Shown here: positions 35,682 to 51,803 of the stretch, piece after piece
Layout: each line of letters starts with the position of its first letter
Numbering within the stretch: position 1 is the first letter of the stretch
Source of the DNA: Thermopolyspora sp040678635
GTDB taxonomy: Bacteria; Actinomycetota; Actinomycetes; Streptosporangiales; Streptosporangiaceae
Direction of reading: 5' to 3'
Length of the DNA stretch: 64,000 nt
Assembly: GCF_040678635.1 (NCBI RefSeq)
Contig: NZ_JBFATZ010000001.1
Coordinates: 372,001 to 436,000, forward strand
Program-made: the position numbers and the translations under genes
The notes under the pieces: generated by a model
The model's database searches: none
Seen by the model: the letters and a program-made list of their open reading frames with translations, nothing else
What the model was told of the DNA's origin: nothing

Positions 35682-36785
35682 CAGTCGAGCAGGTCGTTGA
35701 TGGTGGCGACGGTGGCGGCCTGCCGGAGCCAGGTGTGCAGCGTGCGGTNNNNNNNNNNNNNNNNNNNNNNNNNNNNNNNNNNNNNNNNNNNNNNNNNNNN
35801 NNNNNNNNNNNNNNNNNNNNNNNNNNNNNNNNNNNNNNNNNNNNNGGTGGTCGTGGCAGGAGAGGATGCGCTCGCGAACCTCCTCAGGCACCGTCAGGCC
35901 ACGTGCCTCCAGCACCTCGATGATCGCATCTGCCAGGCCCTCGGCCCGGCCCTCGGCCCGGCCCTCAGCGCGGCCCTCAGCGCGGCCCTCAGCGCGGCCC
36001 TCGGCTGCGCCTTCGGCGTAGTAGTGTCGGGCGAAGGTGCTGCGGTACTCCATCTTCGTTGCCATCCGCGTCTCCATGTGTTTGCGGACCAGGTCGGGAA
36101 GCTCGTCCAGGACCGAGTCCATGTAGTGAGAGTACAGTGCGATGGTGGCCTCGTCGCGGTTACGCCCCGCCTGGTAGAGGCCTTCGAGCAGCGTTTCCGC
36201 GACCTGCATGCCGTAGGGGCCCGCGCCGTGGGCGATGGCCGACAGGACGCCGAGAGCGGGGGTGGCAACCACCTTCTTGGGGTCGGTGATGATCGGGATC
36301 TGGTCGGGGCCGATCACCAGGGGGCGCAGGACCCAGCCGGGGTGCCCCATGTAGATGGGGCGGCTGCACCACTTGGCCATGCGCTTGGTGCGACAGATGA
36401 CGACCAGCAGGACCGGGCACTTGAGGCGGTGACGGACCATGGCGAGGTAGACGGGCCAGGTGAAGCGCTTGCGGCGGTCCTTGCTGAGCTGGACCTCCAA
36501 GACGATCGCGAGCACGCGCTTGCCCTTGTTGCGAAGCGACAAGACGGCGTCGGTGCGATAGATGCCGGGCTTGGATTCGTTGAGGTCGGGCGACTCGATG
36601 AGGACCTCGTAGTGGGCGGGAAGGTCCAAGCCCAGACACTCGGCCAGCACCCTGGGAGCCGCCTCGGGCTCCTTGCGGACGAGGTCGATCAGGAGTTCGT
36701 GTTTTACGGAAGACACGGGCGGCACATTACTATGCGAGAGAAGTTCATTACCTAGAGTTGCGCCACTTTTTGTGGATGACTTCAT
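35681..36785 (-). CDS. Rpn/PD-(D/E)XK-type nuclease or transposase-related protein (contains assembly gap)
   Basis: A nuclease-like protein of the recombination-promoting (Rpn) type common in actinomycetes. The catalytic region reads GIYRTDAVLSLRNKG then VLAIVLEVQLSKD, giving Asp and Glu-x-Gln in place of ExK. Later come FTWPVYLAMVRHRLKCPVLLVV and the C-terminal MEYRSTFARHYYAEG, an AEGR repeat, and GLTVPEEVRERILSCHDH. A run of 97 N interrupts the end. The flanks overlap by three bases (GGT), and removing gap and overlap restores the frame and a normal stop at 35681. It lies on the strand opposite to the supra-locus and separates its halves. Confidence 0.8.
35749..35845. other. Assembly gap (97 N) in a tandem repeat
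   Basis: The gap lies inside a ~210-250-base module present at least three times in tandem (35221-36054). Its edges (cgtgcggt and ggtggtcg) join without loss when their three shared bases are merged, as in the other copies. It is therefore either a false gap or a place where one or more whole repeat copies are missing. Confidence 0.85.
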
Positions 36786-37491
36786 GACAGACGGTGACTG
36801 GTGGGTGGTATGCGGGGGCCACCGCTGTCATGGATTCGATCCGGCCCGGCCCGCGACGCCGTCGGAGACCTGGCCTAAGCGTCTCGATTCGGGCGTTTCG
36901 GCCTGCCATCCGCTGGCGGGCGCCGCGCTCGGAGACTCCTCCGCTTCGCCGATCTCCCCAGTCGAAGGTGTTGCGGTCGCAGCCCTGGACGATGCCTTGA
37001 CGAGGCAGGCGTACCGGGTGATGGTGTGGCGGTGGTGTGGCCGTTGGCGGTGCTGCGGACGCCGCCGCCGCAGTTACGGGCGCGGAACCGGGGATCGGCG
37101 CGCGGGCGTGTCACCGCGCCGTCCGCACCGTGCGGATGGCGTGCGGGGGAGGCGGCGGCGATCGTACGGGGGAGGGCTTGGCTCCGGCTTCATAACAATC
37201 GGTGCGTCGAGCGTGACGTGACCGCGCCGTCGCGTTGATATGACAGGCGTGCACTTACCTGCGGAGATTCATCGCCGAGCGCCCGGCCCCGCGCTCACGC
37301 CGGTTTCGCCCATGCACGCCTCTCGCAGCCCAGGCGGCGCAGCATCGCCCCGTGAATCCCGTAAACGCCAGCATCCCGCGTAATTGTCGCCACACTCTTA
37401 TATTGTGCTGGGCGTGGAGGAATCGCCTCGCCGGTCGCGCGGCACCGTTCCCGCCCGAGCCCCCATCCCCCGGAAGCGTAAGGAGTAGCCG
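36786..37491. other. Gene-free stretch before the kinase-helicase gene
   Basis: About 700 bases of GC-rich DNA with no protein-like reading frame. It should carry the promoter of the second half of the supra-locus. I find no clear -35/-10 pair; the sequence CTTATATTGTG near 37397-37407 is the most AT-rich spot. An AAGGAG ribosome site precedes the ATG at 37492. Confidence 0.5.
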
Positions 37492-43866
<6,375 letters not shown>

Positions 43867-43957
43867 GCACCGGCGCCCCGGCCCGCACCCGCTCACCCCA
43901 GCCCAGCCCAGAAGCCCAGCACAACCCCGTGACCATGACCACCCGAGGATTCCCCCG

Positions 43958-46900
43958 ATGACGACCGCCGCCTACACCCCCGGCTCCCTGGTCTCCGCCC
44001 GCGGCCGGGACTGGGTGGTGCTCCCCGAGAGCGCCCCCGACATGCTCGTCCTGCGCCCCCTCGGCGGCGCCGACGACGACATCGCGGCCGTCTTCCCGGC
44101 CTTCGAGGACGTCACCCCCGCCCGTTTCGCACCCCCGTCCGCCGCCGACCTCGGCAACGAACGCGCCGCCGGACTGCTCCGCTCCGCGCTCCGCATCGGC
44201 TTCCGCTCCGGCGCGGGCCCGTTCCGCTCCCTCGCGGGCATCGCCGTCGAACCCCGCGCGTACCAGCTCGTCCCGCTCCTGATGGCGCTGCGCCAGCGCA
44301 CCGTACGCATGCTCATCTCCGACGACGTCGGCATCGGCAAGACCGTCGAGGCGGGCCTGATCGCGGCCGAGCTGCTCGCCCAGGGCAGCGCCCGCCGCCT
44401 CGCCGTCCTGTGCTCCCCGGCCCTCGCCGAGCAGTGGCAGGCAGAGCTGCGCGCCAAGTTCGGCATCGACGCCGAGCCGGTCCTCGCCTCCACGGTCTCC
44501 CGCCTGGAACGCGGCCTCGACCTCGGCCAGTCCCTCTTCGACCGCCACCCGCACGTCGTCGTCTCCACCGACTTCATCAAGTCCACCCGCCACCGCGACG
44601 ACTTCGTACGGCACTGCCCCGACCTGGTCATCGTCGACGAGGCGCACACCTGCGTGGCCGCCGACGACACCGCCTCCGCCCAGACCCAGCTCCGCTACGA
44701 GCTGCTGCGCCGCGTCGCCGCCGACCCCGACCGCCACCTGATCCTGGTGACCGCGACCCCGCACAGCGGCAAGGAGAGCGCGTTCCGCAACCTGCTGGGC
44801 CTGGTCCGCCCCGAGCTCGCCACCGCCGACCTGTCCACCGACGAGGGCCGCACCCTGCTCGCCGCCCACTTCGTCAACCGCAAGCGCGCCGACGTCCGCC
44901 AGTTCCTCACCCCCAAGGACGGCCTCCCCGACGACAGCCTCGCCGAGCAAACCTTGTTCCCCTCCGACCGCCTGTTCAAGGACGAGACGTACAAGCTCTC
45001 CCCGGCGTACCGCGCCCTGCTGGAGGACGCGATCGCCTACGCGGGGGAGCGGGTCACCGCCGCGGGCGACCGGGGCAAGCGCGAGACCCGCATCGCCTGG
45101 TGGTCCGCGATCGCCCTGCTCCGCTCCCTGGTGTCGTCCCCCCGAGCCGCCGCCCAGACCCTCCGCACCCGCTCGGCCGCCGCCACGGCCACCACCGCCG
45201 AGGAGGCCGACCGCCTCGGCGCGCCCCTGACCGGCGACTCGGCCGACAGCGACGTCATGGAGGGCCTGGACGTCGCCCCCGGCGCGGAAACCGACGACAC
45301 AACGGCCGACACCCTGCCTGGCCCGGCGACCGGCACAACGCCCGGTGCCGGTGCCGCCCCCGCGCCCGCCACCCACAACGCCGCCCACAACGCCACCGGA
45401 ACCGCCGCCGCGCCCCCCGGCCGCCTCGCCGAGCTCGCCGACCGCGCCGCCGCCCTGGAGGGCCCCGAGCACGACCACAAACTCGCCGCCCTGATCCGCC
45501 ACCTGAAGTCCCTCCTCAAGGAGGGCCACCACCCGATCGTCTTCTGCCGCTACATCCCCACCGCCGAGTACGTCGCCGAACACCTCGACGGCAAACTCGG
45601 CAAGAAGACCGTGATCCGCGCCGTCACCGGCACCCTCTCCCCGCAGCAGCGCCTCCAGCGCATCGAGGACCTCGCCGACGCCGCCGGTGACGACCCCGAC
45701 GCCCGCCGCGTCCTGGTCGCCACCGACTGCCTGTCCGAGGGCGTCAACCTCCAGCACCACTTCGACGCCGTCGTCCACTACGACCTGGCCTGGAACCCCA
45801 CCCGCCACGACCAGCGCGAGGGCCGCGTCGACCGCTTCGGCCAAAGACGCGACATCGTCAAGGTCATCACCCTGTACGGCAGCGACAACGGCATCGACGG
45901 CAAGGTCCTTGACGTCCTGCTGAAGAAACACCGGCAGATCCGCAAGGACCTGGGCATCTCGGTCTCGGTCCCGGACGCCGCCGCGACCGGCGTCACGGAC
46001 GCGATCGTCGAATGGCTCCTCATGCGCGGCCTCGACGACGGCCGCCAGCAGGCCCTGTTCGGCATCGAGGAACTCCAGACGATCGACGACCGCGCCGCCG
46101 CCCTGGAATCGGAGTGGAACTCCGCCGCCGAACGCGAGAAGACCTCCCGCTCCCGTTTCGCCCAGCGCGCCATCCACCCGGAGGAGGTGGCCCGCGAGGT
46201 GACCGCGATCCGCGACACCCTGGGCCGCGCCGCCGAGGTCCGCGAGTTCGTACGGCACGCCCTCCCCGCCCTGCACGCCGTACTCCGCGACGGCCCCGGC
46301 CGCGACTTCACCGCCGACGTCGGCGGCGCCCCGGCGGGCCTGCGGGACGCGCTCGCCGCCGCACGCGGCGGCGCGGAGGACGGCGGCCCGATCCCGTTCC
46401 GCGACACCCCGGCGGTGGCGCGCGGCGAGGCGGCCCTCGTCCGCACCGACCCGATCGTGGGCGCCCTCGCCGGCTACGTCCTCAACGCCGCCCTCGACCC
46501 GCAGGCGTCCGGCCCCCGCCCGGCCCGCCGCTGCGGCGTCGTCCGCACCACGGCGGTCGCCACCCGCACGACCCTGCTGCTGGTCCGCTACCGCTTCCAC
46601 CTGACCCTGCCGTCCCGCTGGGGCGAACGCCGCCTCGTCGCTGAGGACGCCCGCCTCCTCGCCTTCGCGGGCGCCCCCGCCGGCGCCTCCTGGCTCCCCC
46701 CGGACGAGGCCGCGCGCCTCCTCGACGCCACCGCCGACGACAACACCGACCCGTCGTTCGGCGAACGCACCATGAACCGCGTCCTGGACGGCCTGCCCGC
46801 CATCGAGGCCCACCTCAACGAGTACGGCGAGCACCTGGCCGCCGAGCTCCTCGCCTCCCACCGCCGCGTCCGCAGCGCCGCCGGCGAGATCGTCCGCGGC

Positions 46901-46978
46901 GTGACCGTCACCGCCCAGCAACCCGCCGACATCCTCGGCGTCTACGTCTACCTGCCCGTGTCCGGAGGTGCCGCCTGA
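43958..46978 (+). CDS. SNF2-family helicase (DrmD-like)
   Basis: A 1006-residue SWI2/SNF2 ATPase. The N-terminal ~90 residues form a small beta domain (GSLVSARGRDWVVLPES). Walker A is DDVGIGKTVEAGL (Lys128), Walker B DEAH (227-230), motif III VTATPHSGKE. The second RecA domain ends with CLSEGVNLQHHFDAVVHYDLAWNP and QREGRVDRFGQ near 619. It resembles DrmD of class 1 DISARM. I chose the ATG at 43958, with GAGG upstream, over the frame start at 43853, which overlaps the previous gene. A low-complexity insertion (~430-480) separates the RecA domains. Its stop overlaps the methyltransferase start (TGATG). Confidence 0.9.
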   Translation: MTTAAYTPGSLVSARGRDWVVLPESAPDMLVLRPLGGADDDIAAVFPAFEDVTPARFAPPSAADLGNERAAGLLRSALRIGFRSGAGPFRSLAGIAVEPRAYQLVPLLMALRQRTVRMLISDDVGIGKTVEAGLIAAELLAQGSARRLAVLCSPALAEQWQAELRAKFGIDAEPVLASTVSRLERGLDLGQSLFDRHPHVVVSTDFIKSTRHRDDFVRHCPDLVIVDEAHTCVAADDTASAQTQLRYELLRRVAADPDRHLILVTATPHSGKESAFRNLLGLVRPELATADLSTDEGRTLLAAHFVNRKRADVRQFLTPKDGLPDDSLAEQTLFPSDRLFKDETYKLSPAYRALLEDAIAYAGERVTAAGDRGKRETRIAWWSAIALLRSLVSSPRAAAQTLRTRSAAATATTAEEADRLGAPLTGDSADSDVMEGLDVAPGAETDDTTADTLPGPATGTTPGAGAAPAPATHNAAHNATGTAAAPPGRLAELADRAAALEGPEHDHKLAALIRHLKSLLKEGHHPIVFCRYIPTAEYVAEHLDGKLGKKTVIRAVTGTLSPQQRLQRIEDLADAAGDDPDARRVLVATDCLSEGVNLQHHFDAVVHYDLAWNPTRHDQREGRVDRFGQRRDIVKVITLYGSDNGIDGKVLDVLLKKHRQIRKDLGISVSVPDAAATGVTDAIVEWLLMRGLDDGRQQALFGIEELQTIDDRAAALESEWNSAAEREKTSRSRFAQRAIHPEEVAREVTAIRDTLGRAAEVREFVRHALPALHAVLRDGPGRDFTADVGGAPAGLRDALAAARGGAEDGGPIPFRDTPAVARGEAALVRTDPIVGALAGYVLNAALDPQASGPRPARRCGVVRTTAVATRTTLLLVRYRFHLTLPSRWGERRLVAEDARLLAFAGAPAGASWLPPDEAARLLDATADDNTDPSFGERTMNRVLDGLPAIEAHLNEYGEHLAAELLASHRRVRSAAGEIVRGVTVTAQQPADILGVYVYLPVSGGAA

Positions 46979-49900
46979 TGCCCGCCGCCCCCCGCACTCT
47001 CGCCGCCGCCCCGCGCCCGGCCGCCGCCCGGCCCCTCGCCGCGCCGCGCGCCCAGGTCTTCACGGCGGTCTCCACCGTCGGCGGCCTGCTCCCGGCCGAC
47101 ATGCTGGTACGCGTCTCCGAGGGCCGCGACGTCCCGGGCGGCAAGCCCGCCGACTACCGCGTGGTCGGCTCCCGCTCGGTACGCGACGACGCCGAACGCC
47201 ACTGGGACTACCTCAAGTCCATCTGGTCCGAACTCCGCGACCGCCTCCCGGCCGCCCCGGACGCCGAAACCCCCGCCGACCCCACCGGCGTCGCCGTCAC
47301 CCAGTGGCTCGAACCCCTCTTCACCGAACTCGGCTTCGGCGACCTGACGGCGATCGCCCCGCCCGGCATCCCGTCCGACGACGGCGAGAAGACGTTCCCG
47401 ATCAGCCACCGCTGGACCCACGTCCCCATCCACCTGGTCCCGTGGAACGCCTCCCTCGACAAGCGCCCCGCCCCGGGCGCGATCCCCCCGCACTCCCTGC
47501 TGCAGGAGTGCCTCAACCGCGCCGAATCCCACCTGTGGGGCATCGTCACCAACGGCCGCCGCCTGCGCCTCCTGCGCGACTCCAGCGCCCTCGCCACGGC
47601 TTCATATGTCGAATTCGACCTGGAAGCGATCTTCGACGGCGAGCTGTTCAGCGAGTTCGTCCTGCTCTACCGCGTCCTGCACGTCTCCCGCTTCAAGACC
47701 GAGGACGGCAAACCGCCGTCGTCGTGCTGGCTGGAGAAGTGGCGCGAGGAGGCGATCGTCTCCGGCACCCGCGCTCTGGACCACCACCGCGACGGCGTCC
47801 AGCAGGCCATCACCACCCTCGGCACCGGCTTCCTCCGGCACCCCGCCAACGACCGCCTCCGCGCCGACCTGGACGTCCACGCCTACCACATCGCCCTGCT
47901 CCGCCTCGTCTACCGCCTGATCTTCCTGTTCGTCGCCGAGGACCGCGGCGCGCTCCACGACCCCGACGCGACCGAGGAGGCCCGCCGCCGCTACGCCGCG
48001 TACTTCTCGTCCGAGCGGCTGCGCCGCCAGGCGAACCGCCGCCGCGGCACCGCCCACGGCGACCTCTACCAGGCCCTGCGGTTCGTCCTGGACGCGCTCG
48101 GCGACGAGAACGGCCGCCCCGAACTGGGCCTGCCGGGCCTCGGCGGCCTGTTCGACGACACCGACGAGGACGCGCCGCTGCGGGGGCTGCAGTTGTCCAA
48201 CGCCGACCTGCTGGAGGCGGTACGCCACCTGTCCCGCGTCCGCGACGTCCACTCCGCGCGCTGGCGTCAGGTCGACTACCGCAACATGGGCGCGGAGGAG
48301 CTCGGCTCCATCTACGAGTCCCTCCTTGAGCTCGTCCCCGAGCACAGCGCCGTCGACCGCACCTTCGAGCTGGTCAACCGCCTCGGCAACGAACGCAAGA
48401 AGACCGGCTCGTACTACACGCCGAGCTCCCTCATCGAGACCCTCCTCGACTCCACCCTCGACCCGGTCATCGACGACGCGCAGAAGCGTGGGGAGCAGAA
48501 GGCGTCCGCCGCCGGCGCGGCCGACCCGTCCGAGCACATCGTCGCCGAGCTGCTGTCCCTCACCGTCTGCGACCCGGCCTGCGGCTCCGGCCACTTCCTC
48601 GTTGCCGCCGCCCGCCGCATCGCCAAGCGCGTCGCGGCCGTGCGGGAACGCAACCCCGAGCCCACCGTCGATGCGGTACGGCACGCACTCCGCGAAGTGG
48701 TCTCCCGCTGCATTTACGGCGTTGACCTCAACCCGATGGCGGTCGAACTGGCCAAGGTGTCGCTGTGGCTGGAGGCCCTGGAGCCGGGCAAGCCGCTCGG
48801 ATTCCTCGACGCGCACATCAAGCAGGGCAACGCGCTGATCGGGGCCACGCCCGCGTTGTTGCGTGACGGCATCCCGAGCACGGCGTTCAAGCCGGTCGAG
48901 GGCGACGACCCCGCCTACGCGCGGTTCCTGGAGCGGCAGAACGAGCAGGAACGCGCCGGACAGGGCGGCCTGTTCGACCTGACCGAGGCGACGAAGGTGA
49001 CCAACACCGCCTTCGCCTCCGGCCTGCGCGACATCATGGCCGCGCCCTCCGGCACTCTCGCACAGGTCCACGAACAGGCGGCGGAGTACCGCAAGTGGGA
49101 ACTTTCGGCGGAGTACGTCAACGCCCGGCACATCGCCGACGCCTGGTGCGCCGCGTTCATGTGGAAGAAGACCAAGGACGCGCCGCCCGCGATCACACAT
49201 GACCTGTTCCAGGCACTCCAGGACCCGGACGCCAGCGCCGCTTCACAGGAAACCCACGACGAGATCGAGCGGCTCAGGAAGCAGTACAGCTTCTTCCACT
49301 GGCACCTGGCGTTTCCCGACGTGTTCACGGTGCCGGACGACGGCGCGGGCACGGATGTAGACCCGGCCACGGGTTGGGCGGGCGGCTTCTCGTGCGTCCT
49401 CGGCAATCCGCCGTGGGACAAGGTGGACTTCGAGGACAAGAAATACTTCAGCGTCGTCGAGCCGTCAATTGCTGCGATCGCGGGCGTTGACCGGCGTATC
49501 CGCATTGCCGACTGGGCGGCGGAAAACCCGGTGGCAGGCGAGCGCTACTATGCCGAGCGACGCAAGGTGAAGTCCACTTTTCTCTTCGCCGGGAGCTCGG
49601 GAGCGTATCCGCTATGCGGTAAGGGACTCACCGTTAAGGGTGTCAACTCGCTCCAAACGGACCAGCTTTTCGTTGAACGATTCGTGTCCATTGTTGCACG
49701 CACGGGTCGCGTCGGATGCATCATTCCTACGGCCATTGCTACAGGGGCAGGGGCGCAGTACCTCTTTGCTGATCTCACCCAGCGCCGCTCCATTGCTTCC
49801 CTATTCGATTTCGAGAATCGCAAGCCGTTGTTTGTCGGAGTCCACTCCAGCTACAAGTTCTGTCTGCTGTCCCTGGCCGGTCGAGATATTCGAGAACATG

Positions 49901-51180
49901 CGGCGAAGTTTGCCTTCTTCCTTGGGGAGGCCATCGATCTCGATGATGTGGAGCGTGTCTTCGAGCTCACTTCAGAGGAGATTGACCTGATCAATCCGAG
50001 TACCGGCACTTTGCCCATTTTCCGTACTCGCCGCGATGCGGATCTTACTGTGGCGATTTATCGTCGCATCCCAGTCCTATGTGATGAAAGGAAGGAAAGC
50101 GGCAATCCTTGGGGTGTCACCTTCAAGCGCCTCTTTGATATGACTGATGACTCCGATCTTTTCCGCACCCGAGAGCAGTTGGAGGCGGATGGCTGGGCGC
50201 TTATCGGAAACATCTTCAGGCGCAATGGTGAGCGGATGCTGCCGTTGTATGAAGCGAAGATGGCTCACCACTTCGACCACCGTTGGAATTCTTACTTTGG
50301 CATCGGTAGCGAAGACCGTCGCCGCCTTGCTGCCAGTGAGAAGAAGAATCCAGCGCAGGTGGCCGAACCGCGGTATTGGGTGGCAGCAGACGGACTCATT
50401 TCGACTGTCAGGAACAAGAAGGAAGTCGACGTACCGGGTGTTTCTCTGCGATTGGCTGAATTGCGCTGGGAGCGGGAATGGTTGTGCGGATGGCGTGACG
50501 TTTGCCGCACAACCGATGAGCGCACAGCTATCCCGGCGTTTCTACCTCGTGTGGCCGTGGGACATACGTTTCCCCTGATGCTCCCAGGTGTTTCCCCGAC
50601 TCTTACGGCAGCTCTGGTCGCTGCCCAGAGTTCGCTAGTTTTCGACTTTGTGAGCAGACAGAAAGTGGGTGGGATTCATATGGCGCTTATGATATGGAAG
50701 CAGCTCCCAGTTCCCACTCCTGAGATGCTGAATCCTCATACATCCTTCCTCACGCCTCGCGTCCTTGAACTCGTCTACACCACCCATGAAATGGTCGAGC
50801 TTGCCCGAGATCTCGGGGACTCTGGTGCTCCTTTCTATTGGAGCGAGGAGCGTCGTGCCCAAATTCGTGCTGAACTGGATGCCTACTTCTTTCACCTCTA
50901 CGGGATCAGCCGCCCCGACGTGGACTACATCCTGGAGACCTTCCAGACCGAGAACGGTGGCCTCAAGAACAATGAGATCGCCAAATACGGCACGTACCGC
51001 ACCAAGGATCTCGTCCTTGCCGCCTACGACCGTATGGCCCCTGCTGGTGTCGGCTTGACCACTCCGCTCATAGACGGCGAGAACTACATTTCCACGCTCA
51101 CTCCACCACCGGGTCACGGCCCTCGTCACGAGGCGGTCGGCGAGGTGGGACAGGCGACGAGGTGGATGCTAGGACTGTGA
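46978..51180 (+). CDS. Large N6-adenine DNA methyltransferase (DrmMI/Type IIG-like)
   Basis: A 1400-residue methyltransferase. The SAM-binding motif I reads CDPACGSGHFLVAAARR (Asp532) and the catalytic motif IV is GNPPW (810-813), typical of N6-adenine enzymes. Residues ~1-450 form a long N-terminal region without a clear nuclease motif, and the C-terminal ~500 residues should hold the target-recognition domain. It resembles DrmMI of class 1 DISARM and PglX-type enzymes. From about 49,440 to 50,880, i.e. the recognition part, base composition falls sharply; one line, 49681-49740, has 34 G/C of 60 against much higher values upstream, suggesting a replaced segment. It overlaps the SNF2 gene by one base. 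It should mark self DNA for the locus. Confidence 0.92.
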   Translation: MPAAPRTLAAAPRPAAARPLAAPRAQVFTAVSTVGGLLPADMLVRVSEGRDVPGGKPADYRVVGSRSVRDDAERHWDYLKSIWSELRDRLPAAPDAETPADPTGVAVTQWLEPLFTELGFGDLTAIAPPGIPSDDGEKTFPISHRWTHVPIHLVPWNASLDKRPAPGAIPPHSLLQECLNRAESHLWGIVTNGRRLRLLRDSSALATASYVEFDLEAIFDGELFSEFVLLYRVLHVSRFKTEDGKPPSSCWLEKWREEAIVSGTRALDHHRDGVQQAITTLGTGFLRHPANDRLRADLDVHAYHIALLRLVYRLIFLFVAEDRGALHDPDATEEARRRYAAYFSSERLRRQANRRRGTAHGDLYQALRFVLDALGDENGRPELGLPGLGGLFDDTDEDAPLRGLQLSNADLLEAVRHLSRVRDVHSARWRQVDYRNMGAEELGSIYESLLELVPEHSAVDRTFELVNRLGNERKKTGSYYTPSSLIETLLDSTLDPVIDDAQKRGEQKASAAGAADPSEHIVAELLSLTVCDPACGSGHFLVAAARRIAKRVAAVRERNPEPTVDAVRHALREVVSRCIYGVDLNPMAVELAKVSLWLEALEPGKPLGFLDAHIKQGNALIGATPALLRDGIPSTAFKPVEGDDPAYARFLERQNEQERAGQGGLFDLTEATKVTNTAFASGLRDIMAAPSGTLAQVHEQAAEYRKWELSAEYVNARHIADAWCAAFMWKKTKDAPPAITHDLFQALQDPDASAASQETHDEIERLRKQYSFFHWHLAFPDVFTVPDDGAGTDVDPATGWAGGFSCVLGNPPWDKVDFEDKKYFSVVEPSIAAIAGVDRRIRIADWAAENPVAGERYYAERRKVKSTFLFAGSSGAYPLCGKGLTVKGVNSLQTDQLFVERFVSIVARTGRVGCIIPTAIATGAGAQYLFADLTQRRSIASLFDFENRKPLFVGVHSSYKFCLLSLAGRDIREHAAKFAFFLGEAIDLDDVERVFELTSEEIDLINPSTGTLPIFRTRRDADLTVAIYRRIPVLCDERKESGNPWGVTFKRLFDMTDDSDLFRTREQLEADGWALIGNIFRRNGERMLPLYEAKMAHHFDHRWNSYFGIGSEDRRRLAASEKKNPAQVAEPRYWVAADGLISTVRNKKEVDVPGVSLRLAELRWEREWLCGWRDVCRTTDERTAIPAFLPRVAVGHTFPLMLPGVSPTLTAALVAAQSSLVFDFVSRQKVGGIHMALMIWKQLPVPTPEMLNPHTSFLTPRVLELVYTTHEMVELARDLGDSGAPFYWSEERRAQIRAELDAYFFHLYGISRPDVDYILETFQTENGGLKNNEIAKYGTYRTKDLVLAAYDRMAPAGVGLTTPLIDGENYISTLTPPPGHGPRHEAVGEVGQATRWMLGL

Positions 51181-51375
51181 GTCGAAGCGACCCAGCTTTA
51201 GACCACCGACGAAGGATTGCCATTCGGTCGGGGTAAAGAGGAGTACAGGGCCGCTGGGGTCCTTGCTGTCGCGGACGGCGATGACCCCGGGCAGGTTGGC
51301 GGCGACTTCGACACACATCCCGCCGTTGTCCGAAGAATGTGTTGATTTCCGCCAAACGGCGGTGTTCAGGTCCAT
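51169..51375 (-). CDS. DUF397 protein (copy 1)
   Basis: A 68-residue DUF397 protein: MDLNTAVWRKSTHSSDNGGMCVEVA, then LPGVIAVRDSKDPSGPVLLFTPTEWQSFVGG. The family accompanies XRE/DUF5753 regulators in actinomycetes and often acts as their small partner. Its 3' end overlaps the convergent methyltransferase gene by 12 bases. It is the most diverged of three tandem copies. Confidence 0.9.
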   Translation of the reverse strand: MDLNTAVWRKSTHSSDNGGMCVEVAANLPGVIAVRDSKDPSGPVLLFTPTEWQSFVGGLKLGRFDSQS

Positions 51376-51388
51376 ACGGCCCCGCCTC

Positions 51389-51580
51389 CTAGAGGTGAGC
51401 TTTGAGTTCGCTGATGAACGTGCGCCACTCAGTAGGGCTGAAGAGGAGCGTGGGGCCGTTGGGGTTCTTGCTGTCGCGGACCGCGACGACACCGGGCAGA
51501 TTGGTGGCAACCTCGACGCAGAGGCCGCCGTTGTCCGAAGATCGCGATGATCTCCGCCAAACAGCGGTGTTCAGGTCCAT
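51389..51580 (-). CDS. DUF397 protein (copy 2)
   Basis: A 63-residue DUF397 protein nearly identical to copy 3 (it differs at only a few residues, such as WRRSS and FISELK). It ends 13 bases before copy 1 starts. The high identity means a recent duplication. Confidence 0.9.
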   Translation of the reverse strand: MDLNTAVWRRSSRSSDNGGLCVEVATNLPGVVAVRDSKNPNGPTLLFSPTEWRTFISELKAHL

Positions 51581-51611
51581 ACGGCCCCCGCCTCCTAAGG
51601 TGAGCTTTGAG

Positions 51612-51803
51612 CTAGAGGTGAGCTTTGAGTTCGCCGATGAACGTGCGCCACTCAGTAGGGCTGAAGAGGAGCGTGGGGCCGTTGGGGTTCTTGCTGTCGC
51701 GGACCGCGACGACACCAGGCAGATTGGTGGCAACCTCAACGCAGAGGCCGCCGTTGTCCGAAGAGCGTGATGATTTCCGCCAAACGGCGGTGTTTAGGTC
51801 CAT
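51612..51803 (-). CDS. DUF397 protein (copy 3)
   Basis: A 63-residue DUF397 protein that starts inside the last bases of the XRE gene (overlap 51794-51803), so the two are translationally coupled. It is the likely parent of copies 1 and 2. A short duplicated fragment (gtgagctttgag) lies in the 31-base spacer to copy 2, a trace of the duplication. Confidence 0.9.
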   Translation of the reverse strand: MDLNTAVWRKSSRSSDNGGLCVEVATNLPGVVAVRDSKNPNGPTLLFSPTEWRTFIGELKAHL

